Shown: in pieces, positions 32,976-44,600 of the stretch
Layout: the number at the start of each line of letters is the position of its first letter
How positions within the stretch are numbered: the first letter of the stretch is position 1
NCBI RefSeq assembly: GCF_964656455.1
Contig: NC_135721.1
Span: forward strand, 88,640,754 to 88,704,753
Direction of reading: 5' to 3'
DNA length: 64,000 bases
Source of the DNA: Halichoerus grypus
Taxonomy: Eukaryota; Chordata; Mammalia; Carnivora; Phocidae
Made by a program: the position numbers and the translations under genes
The notes under the pieces: model-generated
The model's input: only the letters and a program-made list of their open reading frames with translations
The model's database searches: none
What the model was told of the DNA's origin: nothing

Positions 32976-34597
32976 GTTAATGCAGTTTGTGGTTTGTTTC
33001 TCTTGATACATTTATTTGGCTTTGTAATATATATTAGAGTTGAGAAGTCTAGCTTAGTCCCTTTCAGGTTTTTGTTTGTTTGTTTTTTGTAGTTTTCAAT
33101 AGAATTCTGAAGATTTTTCTTATAGGTCTTAAACATTTCTTGTGAAGGTTCTTCCTCACTTATTTTTCTTGATATTGTGGGTGGGATTTTTTTCATATTT
33201 TTAAATGCTTTATTGCTGCTACACAGAAGAGCTATGGACCTTTGATGCTTTAGTTTATATCCAGCACTTTTTAATCTCCCTTTTTAATAAGACTCACAGT
33301 AGAGGGGCACCTGGGTGGCTCAGTTGGTTAAGCGTCTGCCTTCGGCTCAGGTCATGATCCCGGGGTCCTGGGATCGAGCCCTGCATCGGGCTCCCTGCTC
33401 GGCGGGAAGCCTGCTTCTCCCTCTCCCTCTGTCTGCTGCTCTGCCTACTTGTGCTCTCTCTCTATCTCTGTTAAATAAGTAAATATAAATCTTTAAAAAA
33501 AAAAAAGACTCACAGTAGAGTCTTTTGGATTTTTCTAGGTATATGACCAAACATCTATAAGCTGAGATGATCCCAGTTTTACATATTTTCCTTAGTGATA
33601 CAGTACTTTAAAAGCACCCTAATATTAAATATTAAACCATTTTGTATTCCCTAGGATGAATCCCACTAATTATTGTGATATTTTATTGAATTATATTTAC
33701 TAATAATCTGTTGAGGATTTTATATTTATCTTCATAAGAGATATTGATTATTCTCTTATGTTAGGTTTTTATGCTAATTTAATAAAATCACTCATAGCTT
33801 TCCATTACTGTCTACTCTGGAAGAGAAAATATATGGAATTAGAGTCCCTTGAAAGTTTGAAATGCTTCACTCTAAAACTATCTGACTTGAAGCCATATTT
33901 GAAGATCATTTTAAATTTAATGTAGTCTGCACTCTCAGGGTTATGGGTACAATCTCTTCTTTATTTCTTAAGTGCATTGTTTTGTTTTGTTTTTCAGAAA
34001 GTTGCCAATTTCATCAAAATTTTTCATTTCTTAGTATTGTGTTCTTTTTTAATATTAATATCAATATCCTCTTATAATTCCTTCCATATATTTTATCCCC
34101 TTCTTATATCAAATTGTGTTTATTTGGGCTTTCTTTTTATTGAACAGATTTTTAAGTGACTTTCTGTTGTTTTGGGTGGTGTGTTTTGTTTTTAAGAAAT
34201 TATATTTTGGCTTTTTAAACTCTATTGATTTTTCATGTTATAAATATTTCATTGGTTTTCCCTATGTGTTATTTCCTCCCTTTTGTATCTCTTTTGATTT
34301 TAAATTTTTAATTGATTGCCTAGCCCCTAAACTTTCTTTTAAAGAATAATTAAATTTTTTAGTGTGTGAATTTTTTCTTTAAGAACATTTTGGGGTATCC
34401 CATACTGTTCTTTTGTGGTATTTTAATTTTACTTTTCTGGGACTATAGTTATTTGTAAGTGTGTGATATTTGTTTTATTCCAACAATTCTAGGAGATTTT
34501 TATGTCTGTACAGTGTTTAATTTATAGCTCCATCACTTGGATAACTTGTGGTTAAAGAGTCTGGGCTATAAAACAACTACTTTCTTGGAATTTTTTT
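32976..34597 (-). mobile_element. Old L1 ORF2, antisense, interrupted by Can-SINEs
   Basis: The plus strand follows antisense L1 text: 'tttcttataggtcttaaaca', 'tttggatttttctaggtata', 'ccctaggatgaatcccacta', 'aataatctgttgaggatttt' and 'cttataattccttcca'. The first part is split by the Can-SINE at 33305-33504 and the body resumes after the SINE at 34598-34804. Divergence is high and no long frame survives. Confidence 0.75.
33305..33504 (+). mobile_element. Can-SINE, sense, 16-bp TSD
   Basis: A full-length Can-SINE: 'gggcacctgggtggctcagt', 'tggttaagcgtctgccttcg', 'gctcaggtcatgatcccggg' and 'gggatcgagccctgcatcgg', a CT-rich middle, and 'aaatctttaaaa'. Target-site duplications 'aagactcacagtagag' lie at 33289-33304 and 33505-33520. 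It is inserted in the antisense L1. Confidence 0.98.
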
Positions 34598-34804
34598 TTT
34601 TAATTTTTTTTTTTTTTAAAGATTTTATTTATTCATCTGAGAGAGAGAGAATGAGAGACAGAGAGCATGAAAGGGAGGAGGGTCAGAGGGAGAAGCAGAC
34701 TCCCTGCTGAGCAGGGAGCCCGATGCGGGACTCGATCCCGGGACTCCAGGATCACGACCTGAGCCGAAGGCAGTCGCTTAACCAACTGAGCCACCCAGGT
34801 GCCC
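34598..34804 (-). mobile_element. Can-SINE, antisense, TSD
   Basis: A reversed Can-SINE: T runs, 'aaagattttatttattcatc', 'gcagactccctgctgagcag', 'ggatcacgacctgagccgaa' and 'tgagccacccaggtgcc'. Flanking duplications 'tcttggaattttttt' lie at about 34583-34597 and 34805-34819. It sits within the antisense L1. Confidence 0.97.
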
Positions 34805-34819
34805 TCTTGGAATTTTTTT

Positions 34820-35264
34820 GAGCCCTCTTATAGCTCAGTATATGACTACTGCAGTGACTGCCATCATGGTAACTATCTCATGTGTGCTTGAAAAGCTGGG
34901 GTTCCTGCCTAAGTTCATAATATCTAACAATTTAGCCTTCTACATTTTATTTAATTTTTCAAAGTTTCTATCTCCTTATACAGAGGACGGTGTGACATCC
35001 TTCTTCTATTAGGAACAATACAGGCAGATTAAACATTTCCAACCATAATAATTCTATGTCTCTGCCTTTCTCCTAGCATACCTTATTTTGATGCTCTATT
35101 AATGCCTGGACTATTTTTTCCTCATTCTGTATTTTGCGCTCTAATTTGTTGTTGTTGTTGTTATGAACTGTCTTTTAGTTGATATTAATATTGCCACCAC
35201 CTGTCATCATTTTGTTTGCATTTTTATGATATTATCTTTGTACATCTTTCTTTTCTTATTATTC
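34820..35264 (-). mobile_element. L1 ORF2/upstream fragment, antisense (continuation)
   Basis: Continuation of the antisense L1: the stretch 'gttgatattaatattgccac' and 'tttgtttgcatttttatgat', with 'gtacatctttcttttc', is a typical reversed L1 segment. A (GTT)n run lies at 35145-35162. The first half is more diverged. Confidence 0.6.
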
Positions 35265-36945
35265 TTTTTGCTTATTTTTCCTCTCGGTGTATAAATGTCT
35301 CGATGATAGTGTAACAGTAGAATCAGAGAGAAAGGGGTGGATGTGAGCGGCAGAGCAAAAAGATGCACCATTTTGCTGAGCAGATTCAGGAGATAAGAGG
35401 GGACTGAGGAGGGATGAAGCAGGTTTTCAGCTTGGGTGGTTGGGAACAGAACGTAGCCCTCAAAAGGGGAGATGTTGGGTTGGGTATAAGACAGGCTGAA
35501 TTCGAGAGAGAGAACTGGCCAGCTGCCTCCCTGTCCGTAGGTGACACTGGCCTCAGGTGAGGCTGGGGATACAGCCAGTGGATGGGCTGCACGTAGAATT
35601 ACAGTTACATCCTCACCCACTGCTTTGGCGGCTTTGATGGCGCACCTAATGTCTTCATAACTCGGTTTTTCTGTAAACCAAGAATAGTAAGACTTATTCA
35701 AAAATACTTCTGTAGAAGTATTGAAGAGTGTGCATGTGATAAACAATTTCTAAATGCTTGAGGGCCTTTTGAGTGCTTGCAGACAAACAAAGGCATTGTG
35801 ACTGTAGAGTAGCATTATTTTAGAATGAAAGTTCCGCCGTAAGTGTGTCTGATGAAGAGTTAAACTATTTTTGAAAATAGGACGTGTACGGCTTCATCTA
35901 TGCAGTGAAATGCCATTTCCCACTGATTTGATGGAGCCTTTTCTCCTTAAGCCTTGCTTGCTTTTTCCAGGGCTCTGTGCTTGGCATGGTAATTAGGGAC
36001 TTCTGCTCTCAGTGATAGGATGCTCCTGGCTATTTCTCCAGCTCTACTTTCCCACAGCTTAGCTCCTTACATTTCCCTGGCAGAGTGTAGTGTGTATTTT
36101 TAAGTGGTAGGATTTGGGGGAAGCAGTTCTGTGAAAAAGGAACGTGATAGACAAGGCTGCAGAGCAGGAGAATCAGCTGGGGTTGCTAGCTTTTAATTGA
36201 AGTTTAGTTGGAGGTTCAATGAGGTGAGACTGTTATGACAGATTTCAAAATGTAATGATAGGAAATGGGGTGGGTTCATCAAAGTCGGAGTAAATACAGA
36301 GCAACGGCTCAGCAACTCAGCATGAAACAATAGCTACAAACCCTCAAAAAAAATAGAGAGTAATTAAAATTTGCATTGTGCAGTCCTCCTTCTCAGGGGG
36401 TACCTTTCCAGGGAAAGCAATAACTTTATTGTGAAAAATATAAACACAAATTTAGAGATGTAAATTATATGCATGTTTTAATCTTGTTCATAAACATTGA
36501 AAGTTTTAAAAAGGTAAATTTAATCAAAGCACACAACTGTGGCTAAAAGCAGATTTGAGAAAGATCTCAAGAAGGTGAAAGGCCCTCCAGTCTCCCCCAG
36601 CCCTCACCCCTTGCCCACTCCAATCCTACCTGCCTACCCCCTTTTGTGTATTTGGAAAAGAAGAGGTGGGATTCTGTCTTCCAGTTTCAGGGAACACACA
36701 TCCTTGTCTCTAATCTGTTAATGTCACAGGAGGAATGGTGGGTTTAACCCTTTCCGCTTCCTCTCCTATCTCTTCCCCCTTTTGTCTATGCATGTGATGT
36801 TGGAGGTTAGTAAGACACATGGGTGACTAAGTGTTGGATGATTTGCAGCGTGGAAATTTACCCAAATACTCTCCAGATTCTTCTATATCCGTACTTCAAG
36901 CATGACAGTGACCTCAAGTTGAGCCAGTTCTAAGGGTTGGCCTTA
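35265..36945. other. Unannotated DNA with a 179-codon antisense frame
   Basis: A minus-strand frame of 179 codons (35207-35746) crosses this interval. Its 3' end lies in L1 sequence. Its middle (PSYEDIRCAIKAAKAVGE, from about 35671 down to 35618) is preceded on the minus strand by a pyrimidine-rich 'attcttggtttacag'. No family was recognised and the L1-derived tail argues against a real gene. The remainder shows no gene. Confidence 0.35.
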
Positions 36946-36949
36946 GAGA

Positions 36950-37152
36950 GACAACATGATATAGCAGAAAATTCACTGAACTGGTGTTGAATAAATGGGT
37001 GTGGGTTCTATCTTGACTGCCTCTTGCTGCCAGACTGATTTTGGAAAAGTCTTTCACTTCTCTGGGCCACAATTTCTCCATCTGTTAAAGTCATTGAGTG
37101 GGCCTAAAATGAGCTCTTAGGTTCCTTCCAATTCAAACTTTCTATAATACTG
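36950..37152 (+). repeat. MIR SINE, sense
   Basis: Landmarks are 'gggtgtgggttctatcttga', 'gaaaagtctttcacttctct', 'gggccacaatttctccatct' and 'ggttccttccaattcaaact ttctata' (in parts), which is the MIRb 3' end. Confidence 0.85.
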
Positions 37153-38069
37153 TGTCTCATGGACCCACTTCAATCCAAATGGGGTCCTGGAGATTCAGAT
37201 TCAACATGGTACCCTTCTTAGGTCCTTAGGTGTGCCCAGGAGTAAGAAATGTTCCAGAGAAGGCCCAAAGACTCTCCATACTGTAATGTAAGGCCAGGGC
37301 TTCCTGAGACTGTTATTAGAAGTCTGACACTCTCTCGGGTTTATAAGGGTCTCTCCCAGTAGGGAATGACCTGATGTCTGTCCAGACCATCAAAACTCAT
37401 GGTTGGAGCAGGCATTGACATGATCCAATGTAATAATCTTACATACTTCATCTACAGTGATAAGGGAAGTATTTAAATAGGTATCTATTGCCATATGTCT
37501 CTCTCAATGGATTCCCTTTTTCAGAGTAGGATAGTGGAAATTTATAGGATGATAGGGAGAGATATTCATAAGAGCAACCTGTCATTTATATAAATCCCTT
37601 CAAATGAAATTAAAGTATGGTAGTCAGGGGAAATATAGCTTTAAGGAATCAAACCCAAAGTTCAATTTGAAGAATCTTTTTAGTATGTTGTGTACATGAG
37701 TGAGTCTACCAGGTGAACATGAAGTAAAGTTTTTCTTGATTGACTGTTTTAAAGGTGGAAAATAGAAAGTACATGAGAACTCAGCATTTGCTCAGCCAGT
37801 ATGTTATATGGTAGGGAAGAACTGGGACTTGGAAGTAGGGTAAGAGAAGTGGTTGTGAGTTTGAAGACATGTTTTCCAATTGAGACCACTCATCCCCACC
37901 ACTGAACTCCAAAGGAGATGGTTCTAAACACCATTGAGCCCTGGCCTGAACCTGACCGAGACTTTACCATATAGCCTTTGTGATGATTGCCTCAGGCTGC
38001 CCTGGAAAGGAAGTAAGTTTGGGGCAAGTTCCAAAAAGAGCTCTCTGATCCAGTTTGATTAGAGTGTTA
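37153..38069. other. Unannotated DNA
   Basis: No gene or recognisable repeat was found, only short frames. Confidence 0.45.
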
Positions 38070-38087
38070 GAATACTGAAGTTTCCAG

Positions 38088-38271
38088 GGGCACCTGGATG
38101 GCTCACTTGGTTAAGCATCTGACTCTTGATTTAAGCTCAGGTCATAATCTCAGGTTCGTGAGATCAAGCCTGTGTCAGGCTCCACGCTGGGCTCAGAGCC
38201 TGCTTAAGATTCTCTTTCTCCTTTTCCCTCTGCCCTGACCTCCACCCCTCTTGCTCTCTTAAAAAAAAAAA
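38088..38271 (+). mobile_element. Older Can-SINE, sense
   Basis: It reads 'gggcacctggatggctcact', 'tggttaagcatctgactctt', 'gatttaagctcaggtcataa' and 'ttcgtgagatcaagcc', with a CT-rich middle and an A tail. Flanks 'gaatactgaagtttccag' (38070-38087) and 'gaatggtggagtttctag' (38273-38290) look like a diverged target-site duplication, so this copy is older than the others. The 'ctgactcttgattt' variant fits an early subfamily. Confidence 0.95.
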
Positions 38272-38624
38272 GGAATGGTGGAGTTTCTAGAGCAGTCCTG
38301 AAATAAGGCACGAGGGGATGGGAGGAAGGGTTTATGACATGTGTGTCACCAAACTGGAACTTTTGGGGAAATAGGAGGGATGGATGTAGGAAAGAGTAAT
38401 GAAATATTAGTAAAAGCGTTTGGGTCTCCTAATCCTGTCATACTGTTTAACACTATTTTTCTTGATATATAAGGATAGACATGTATATTGTATTCAGGTA
38501 CCTTGAGCAACAGCTGTGCCTTAAACATTTTGTTATTAATCTTTAGTGATGAGACCAACATGGAGTAATTTATACAAAGATAATGTTCCTATCTTAACTA
38601 AAACTTACCAGATAATAAGGAAAT

Positions 38625-39815
38625 ACACTTTACCTAAAAATTCTCAAACTAATGGATTAAAGACCTAAATAGAAAAACTAATAAAAAGCTGTAAAGTAGT
38701 AAAAGAGAACACGAACACATCTCTCAGAACTTTGGATTTAGCAGTGGTTTCTTAGATATGACACCAAAAGCAAAGGAACAAAGAAAAAAATAAAGTGGAC
38801 TTCATCAAAATTAAAAATTTTGTACATCCATGAACTACCAAGAAAGTGAATATACAGCCCACAGAATGCAAGAAAATATGTGCAAATCATTTATCTAATA
38901 AGGGTCTAGGGCTCATAATATATAAAGAACTCTTACAACAAACATAAAAAAGACAAAAACCCAATTAAAAAGTGGGCAAAGGACATTTTTCCAAAGAAGA
39001 TATGCAAATGACCAACATACACATGTAAAGATGCTCAACATCAAAAGTCATTAGGAAAATGCATAGCAAAACCATAATGAGATACCATTTTTACACCAGT
39101 AGGATGGCTACTATCAAAAACAAAACAATGCAAAACCAAAAATAACAAGTGTCTGTGAGGATATGGAGAAATTAGAACCTTGCTGATGGAATGTAAAACA
39201 GTACAGCCAGGGTGGAAAACAGTTTGGCAATTCCTCAACAAAGCTAAGCATAGAAATTGCCATATGACCCACTAATTCAACTCCTAATTATATACCCCAA
39301 AGAACTGAAAGCAGGCGTTCAAACAAAAACTTGTATATGGATGTTTATAGAAGTACTATCATGACAGCCAAAGTGGAAGTATCAAAATGTCCATCAGCTA
39401 ATGAATGGATAAAAAAAAATGTGGTATATCCACACAGTGGAATATTATTTGGTCATAAAAAGGAATGAAATATGATACATGCTATAACATGGAGGAACCT
39501 TGAAAACATTATCCTAAGTGAAACCAGCTAGCCAGACATAAAAGGCCACATATTGTATGATTCCATTTACATGGAATGTGCAGAATAGAAAGATCCATAG
39601 AGATGGAAAGTAGATTAGTGGTTACTAGGGGCTCAGGAGAGAGAAGAATGGGAAGTTCCTGCTCAAGGGGCATGGGAACTTCATTCAGGGTGATGAAAAA
39701 CTTCCAGAACTAGATACTGGTGGCACTGTGACTGTATTCAGTGCCAGTAAATTATGCATTTTAAAACGGTTAAAATGGCAAATTTCGTATTATGTGTATT
39801 TTACCACACACATGA
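38625..39815 (+). mobile_element. L1 ORF2 C-terminus and 3'UTR, sense
   Basis: About 1.2 kb of L1 in the sense direction: 'ttggatttagcagtggtttc', 'gtggacttcatcaaaattaa', 'aaaaagtgggcaaaggacat', 'atgagataccatttttacac', 'gtatatggatgtttatagaa' and 'tggaatattatttggtcata'. The 3' UTR includes 'gtatgattccatttacatgg' and 'tattttaccacacacatgag'. Frameshifts and stops interrupt the ORF2 C-terminal zinc-knuckle region. The 5' part is truncated, as is usual for L1 insertions. Confidence 0.93.
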
Positions 39816-39939
39816 GAAGTTCCTAAACCATATAAACCTTGTACCTTTGACAAATGAGCTCAGGTTTGCTAAGGGATTAGATATATTTAAAGCACAGCTT
39901 TGGGGTTGGGGGAAGCTTCTGGAAGTGAAAATGTGCATG

Positions 39940-40025
39940 ACTGAGGGTCAGGAGTCCTGTGTTCTGGTCCAGGCACTGCTCTTATGTGGCGCAGGGTGAG
40001 TCATGTAAACTTTCTGGGCCTCAGG
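39940..40025 (+). repeat. MIR SINE fragment, sense
   Basis: It reads 'gagtcctgtgttctggtcca', 'gtgagtcatgtaaactttct' and 'gggcctcagg', the central core of MIR. Confidence 0.7.
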
Positions 40026-40274
40026 GGACTTGGACAAATTTTCTCAATCATGTGTGGGACCTTTTCAGACTTCACATACCTTCATACACCCTGGCCCCTT
40101 ACCCAGTGTGAAGAGTAGACTATTTCAAACAGAATGCTCTTCCACCAGGCAAAGAGGGTGGGGAGGGTGCAAAGGTGTCTTCTTCAGTAGAGCCTTTGCA
40201 ATATTCCAAAGTCCTGAAGCTGATTGTGGTAGTCCTCACAGGAGACCATAGGAAGGAGGTTCTCTCATTTCTTC

Positions 40275-40535
40275 ATACAGTGTCCACTAGCAAACATTTA
40301 CTGCACACACTCAGGACTGTGAGGCACCGCTGAAAGACACAGAGCCCCTAAATTTGTGGAGCATATGTTCTAGAGGGAGGAGATAGCATTAAAGAGTTAA
40401 GTACTGAATGTAGTGAGTACTCTGAAGAAGAAGTAAATGCTCCCGAGGATGAGAACTCCAGGCTTAGGGACGGCTGCTCTGAGGAAGCCATGATTGACCT
40501 GTGGTCTGTGGGGTGACTTGGAATTATCCAGGAAA
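40275..40535 (-). repeat. LINE L2 3' end, antisense
   Basis: The order 'tagcaaacatttactgcaca', 'ggagcatatgttctagaggg', 'gagtactctgaagaagaagt' and 'ctgctctgaggaagccatga' corresponds to reversed L2 3' sequence. The two reading frames across it are L2-derived or chance. Confidence 0.65.
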
Positions 40536-41480
40536 CACGGAAAGGGGCAGATTTGCTTCCCTGGTGGAGAGAGAACTGTGAAGAGGATGGGAGAATGGGC
40601 TTGGAGAAGATTGTGAATACAGCCTCATTCTCGAATGTCATGCTGAGTTGTGGCCAACGTCACTGAAGTAAAAGGCCAGGGGACGTATCTCCCTCAGACC
40701 ACAGCGGGCACGTCTACCAGCAGACGCTGCTTTCATGTCCCCACCATACCACTTCCTGCGCTCTGAGCTGTGGAACCAGCAGTAACCACACAGAATCTCT
40801 GGAACTGAAAGTGCTCCCCAGTGTCGACTGTGACCCGAAGCCACCATTCCTCAGAGCCCTTAACATCTCCACAGCACAGGGCAGTGTGGGTCACAGAACA
40901 AGTGGCTCTGGAGTGTGACACCCAGCATGCTGTGCGGCTGTTGAGAGGATGTTTCTCCTTTTGGTCTTTCAGTTTTCGGCTCATCAAACCAGTAAATCTG
41001 GGCTTTGAGGATGGTGGAACTACCAGACTTTTACTTAAAAAGTGGGGACAGACTTTTACTTAAGCCTTCACAACCATTGTACTCGGCCAAGCCATTGCAC
41101 GGTTTGGTGGGTGAACTGGTTCCACTTTGGCAACGGAGGCCACATTTCCACATGGTGATGGAGCCCAGGGGGAACAGAGAGCTCACACCTGCCAGTTGGC
41201 CGCTGTCCTCCTAGGCGCCTGCGCTGCTTAGCAGGGGCGCGATTGGAGGGCCCAGAGCTGAACTGCAGGTGTGTGCGGTGCTCCTGGCTTGCCGTCTGCT
41301 GTGCTGCAGGGGGAGGGGAGCAGTCATAGCTGTGACTCAGGCTACCTCATTAAGGAAAGGAGCTCATCACTAAGTCCCACGTCAGGCATCCCCCGACCAA
41401 ACTCAGGTTTAGAAGCTTATGTGTCCCCTTTTCTTTGTAACCATAAATCTATGCTATCAGACTTAATTCTTTTTTCCTTT
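40536..41480. other. Unannotated, locally GC-rich DNA
   Basis: No repeat or gene was recognised. GC content rises at about 41080-41340. Overlapping frames of 69-86 codons on both strands lack domains. A 25-bp-period tandem duplication lies at 41024-41063. This stretch lies just upstream of the candidate exon. Confidence 0.4.
41024..41063 (+). repeat. 25-bp-period tandem duplication
   Basis: The 15-mer 'cagacttttacttaa' occurs at 41024-41038 and at 41049-41063. Confidence 0.9.
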
Positions 41481-41488
41481 GCTTTCAG

Positions 41489-41536
41489 GAGAGTAGATCT
41501 GGAGATACAAACAGCTGTGTTGAAGAAATAATTCGG
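41489..41536 (+). CDS. Candidate 48-bp internal (micro)exon, gene unknown
   Basis: This short block has the complete signature of a spliced exon. Upstream is a strong pyrimidine tract ending in AG ('ttttttcctttgctttcag'), with a possible branch-point context 'gacttaat' about 30 bases before. Downstream the donor is CGG|GTAAGG. The length is exactly 16 codons. Only one of the three forward frames is open, giving ESRSGDTNSCVEEIIR; the other two contain TAG or TAA. A symmetric exon of this size could be a cassette exon. I could not match the peptide to a known protein, and no second exon was identified in the window. A chance splice-site pair is possible but less likely given how well both sites fit. 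Confidence 0.5.
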
Positions 41537-44060
41537 GTAAGGACATTTTGTTTTTACAAATCTTACCAACTGATTGGACGTAGATTCCAAATAGAAGGAG
41601 GCACGTGGCTATATTGTCAAAGGCGCCTATTGTCTGTTTCCTGTTTGATGCTTACCTTTTCTGAGGGCAATCATGGAAGTTGCCTAAATGCCACTTTACA
41701 AAAACATGGCTTCTTTTCAAAATCTAGGAGTTACCCATCAACCTGAAGCCTTTGTACGGGCTGAGGTGACACTGTATTAAAGTGATCAGCTGGGAGACAG
41801 AAGAACAGAGTTGAGATGAAAAATATCGTTGTGCACACATTTAGATGCCTCCATTTATCACCCTCCTATTTAGAAGCATCCTTTAATAGTCTATACTTTC
41901 CAGTCAGGCAAGGGTTGCCTTGTTATTTTTCTCCTAAACTTAATTGGAATCAGAAGCACTCTGACAAAGAGGTAATACTCAGTGTCTGAAAATTTATTTC
42001 CATATTGTTTTGCATCTTATTGTGTTGCCTGTTACTCCCTGTAAGACTGTCTTTTTCCTCCTCATCATCTCTAGTAGCTACCCTCCGTGAACCAGTTTCA
42101 CACCCAGATTTACTGAGGTTGGGCTCTTCTGTCATATTAGTGTTTTCCTGAGTATTCAAACTTATAATCAGGATGTCATCTTCAACCCATATTTTTTCTT
42201 CACTCATATTTTTTCAGGGGAGTAACCTAATAATTTACATTCTCAGAGAGCTGATATTATGCTGGGCAAAACACCAAGACAAATTAGACCAGATGGGATG
42301 GCAATTCCCTATAAAGAAAAAACCTTTATTTTAATATGTTTCTAACTTTTGGACATCCTACACACTCTTTCTTGAATTGCCAGTGAATGACAGTAATATA
42401 ATTATTTGGTTTTAAAATTTGCATTAATCATCAAATTGTTTTCAGAGGCAGGGTTTTTTTTTTTTTTTTTTTTTTTTTGGCTTCCTGGAAAGCATTATTT
42501 CATAAATAAATCTTTAACTCTCAAGTTGACCAAAATAAGAAATTGAAATTTGATCTGTTGAGTTCATAATGATTTTTGTTTTTCTGGCAGAGATTTATAT
42601 GGAAAACAGTTGTCAAAATGGGTAGCTTCATTTTTGGCATTTAATATATGTTAAATAAAACACATATTGTATTTTATATCTGTATTATCTCTAACCTGAG
42701 GCTTTGTTTCAGAGTAAACAACAAATAGTGTAAAGTGCTAATATACTTTTCCTGTTTCTCTTTTGACATACTTTCATGTTTGGAGTCCAAATATTCAGTG
42801 TTTAAGCCTTCTTCCTTTGATTGGTTATGGTGTTTATGTCAGCAAAATGGTAATACCAAAACATAGCAATCCCTCTTTGGTTTCCCAATTTATAAAATCC
42901 TACCCGTTCTTATCCTTTCTTCTCTTTTCTGAGGATGTGGTAAAAACCTGTCATTTGACCTTTCTTTTCCGCACTCCAGGCAGAGCCTGAAGTTTGAATA
43001 AGGGCTTGAGCAATTCACACAGCAAAAGGATATAGTGGAGGTAATATAAAATTCACCTAAAATACAACTGAATGCTGCAGTCAAGAATTTAAAGCATTAT
43101 TTTTTTTCTCAAGAGAGCCGATGAAAGCCTTATGCCCCATGGTCCCACTTCTACTTCCCAATACTGACCCTAATATTCCACTGTGCTGCCGCTACCATGG
43201 CCCACTTTGAATCAGGCACGGAACAAAAGGGAAAGGCTGGACCAAGCAGATAATTGATTTGGAAGCACATGCAAGGTTCAGGGCAACGGAGATGATGATT
43301 TCATCAGAAGACAGCTGAGCCCTCTCCAAATTCTGGTCTTCCCAGAGCCCATGAGGAGTGGTCCAGAATGGGAAATGGTATAGACTCAGAGGAAACAGAG
43401 GTGATGGTGGTGTCCAGGTGGGCCTTTTCCCTGCCCTCACCTGTCAGCCTGACGTGTTAGTAGTAGTAGTTGGTACTGAGGGAGGTCCTAGAGAATCATG
43501 TCCGTGTTCCCAGTTTTGCCCAGAATGTTTTCCTGGTTGTCCCCTGCCTCGCACACACCAGTCATTCTCCAGGGTTGTCTTCCTCTCTTGTCCTAAGCAC
43601 GTCCTCTCCTCCAAACACAAGCATGGGGCTCCTTCTCCATTACAGCCTGTGGTATTTATTGTGTATCTGCCACATGTTGGGCTTCCTCCCATACTGTGGC
43701 CCTGATGTCTGGAACTGAGAATCACGACTTTGTAGAATGAATAAATGAATGAGTGATTGAGTGAAGGAATCCTCTAAGGGAAAATGAAGAATATCATTGT
43801 GATAACTCACAAACAGATTCCATTTGCTCTAAATCGTAGACATGACTTACTGGCCTTTTTAGCACTGGGTTCCTTCCCATGGATAGTCTTTGTGGGGCCT
43901 AGTTTTCCTTATCACTTTCTCTCCCCTTGTGATCAGCTCAGGTAAACCTGATGTGGTCAAGGTCACCAAGGTACTCGTTACATGGAGCCATCACACAAAA
44001 GTCATGACTCTCTCTTATCGTGGAGAATGAGCAGGTCATGAAAGTGCCTTAAAATAATGA
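41537..44060. other. Unannotated DNA (possible intron)
   Basis: No further exon was recognised. It includes a 25-base T run at 42454-42478 and a (TAG)n run near 43457-43471. The 115-codon frame at 43358-43705 and its antisense partner have no recognisable domain. Positions 43695-43765 weakly resemble an L2 end ('gaatgaataaatgaatgagt'). Confidence 0.4.
42454..42478. repeat. Poly-T tract (25 T)
   Basis: An uninterrupted T run follows 'cagaggcaggg'. No element body was recognised beside it. Confidence 0.95.
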
Positions 44061-44063
44061 AAA

Positions 44064-44600
44064 TTGAGATATTCACTTAACAAGTGTTAGCATGCCCTTT
44101 CCATGTGGGAGGTACTGGGAAAATAATAGTGGGCCAAGCAGACATGACCCTCTTGAAACCAACCATGTGCTGGAGGATATAGATACTAAGTTTTATTTTT
44201 AATCTTGTAAATAAATGTCTAATGTTAATTGTGATAAGCACTCAGGGTTCCATGAGAGCCCACCATAGGGCACATGACCTCATTTTAGGTCAAGAACAGC
44301 TTTCCTGAGGAAGCAATATTTGGACTAATAGTTGGAGGACGAATAGGAAACTGACCTAAGAAGAAGAATATTGAGGCTGCAGGCAGAGGAACAGGAAGGG
44401 TTTGGCTAGTTAGGGACCCAGAAAGGACAATGTTTTGGACTAATTAGCATGTTGGTAATAAAACCATAGAAATGGGTAAACTTGCCTGGAGAGAGACAAG
44501 AGAAGCAATGAGAGCCAAAATTCCAACATTTAAGGGCCAAGGAGAGTAGGATCCACTAGCAAATGAAAGGGAGAGGGTGTGACTCGGGAAGTTGAGGGAT
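44064..44600 (-). repeat. LINE L2, antisense
   Basis: Reversed L2 features appear in order: 'ttaacaagtgttagcatgcc', 'gtactgggaaaataatagtg', 'gtgataagcactcaggg', 'cagctttcctgaggaagcaa', 'ggctgcaggcagaggaacag' and 'gggccaaggagagtaggatc'. The 157-codon frame at 44444-44917 runs partly through this repeat and is not a gene. Confidence 0.7.
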
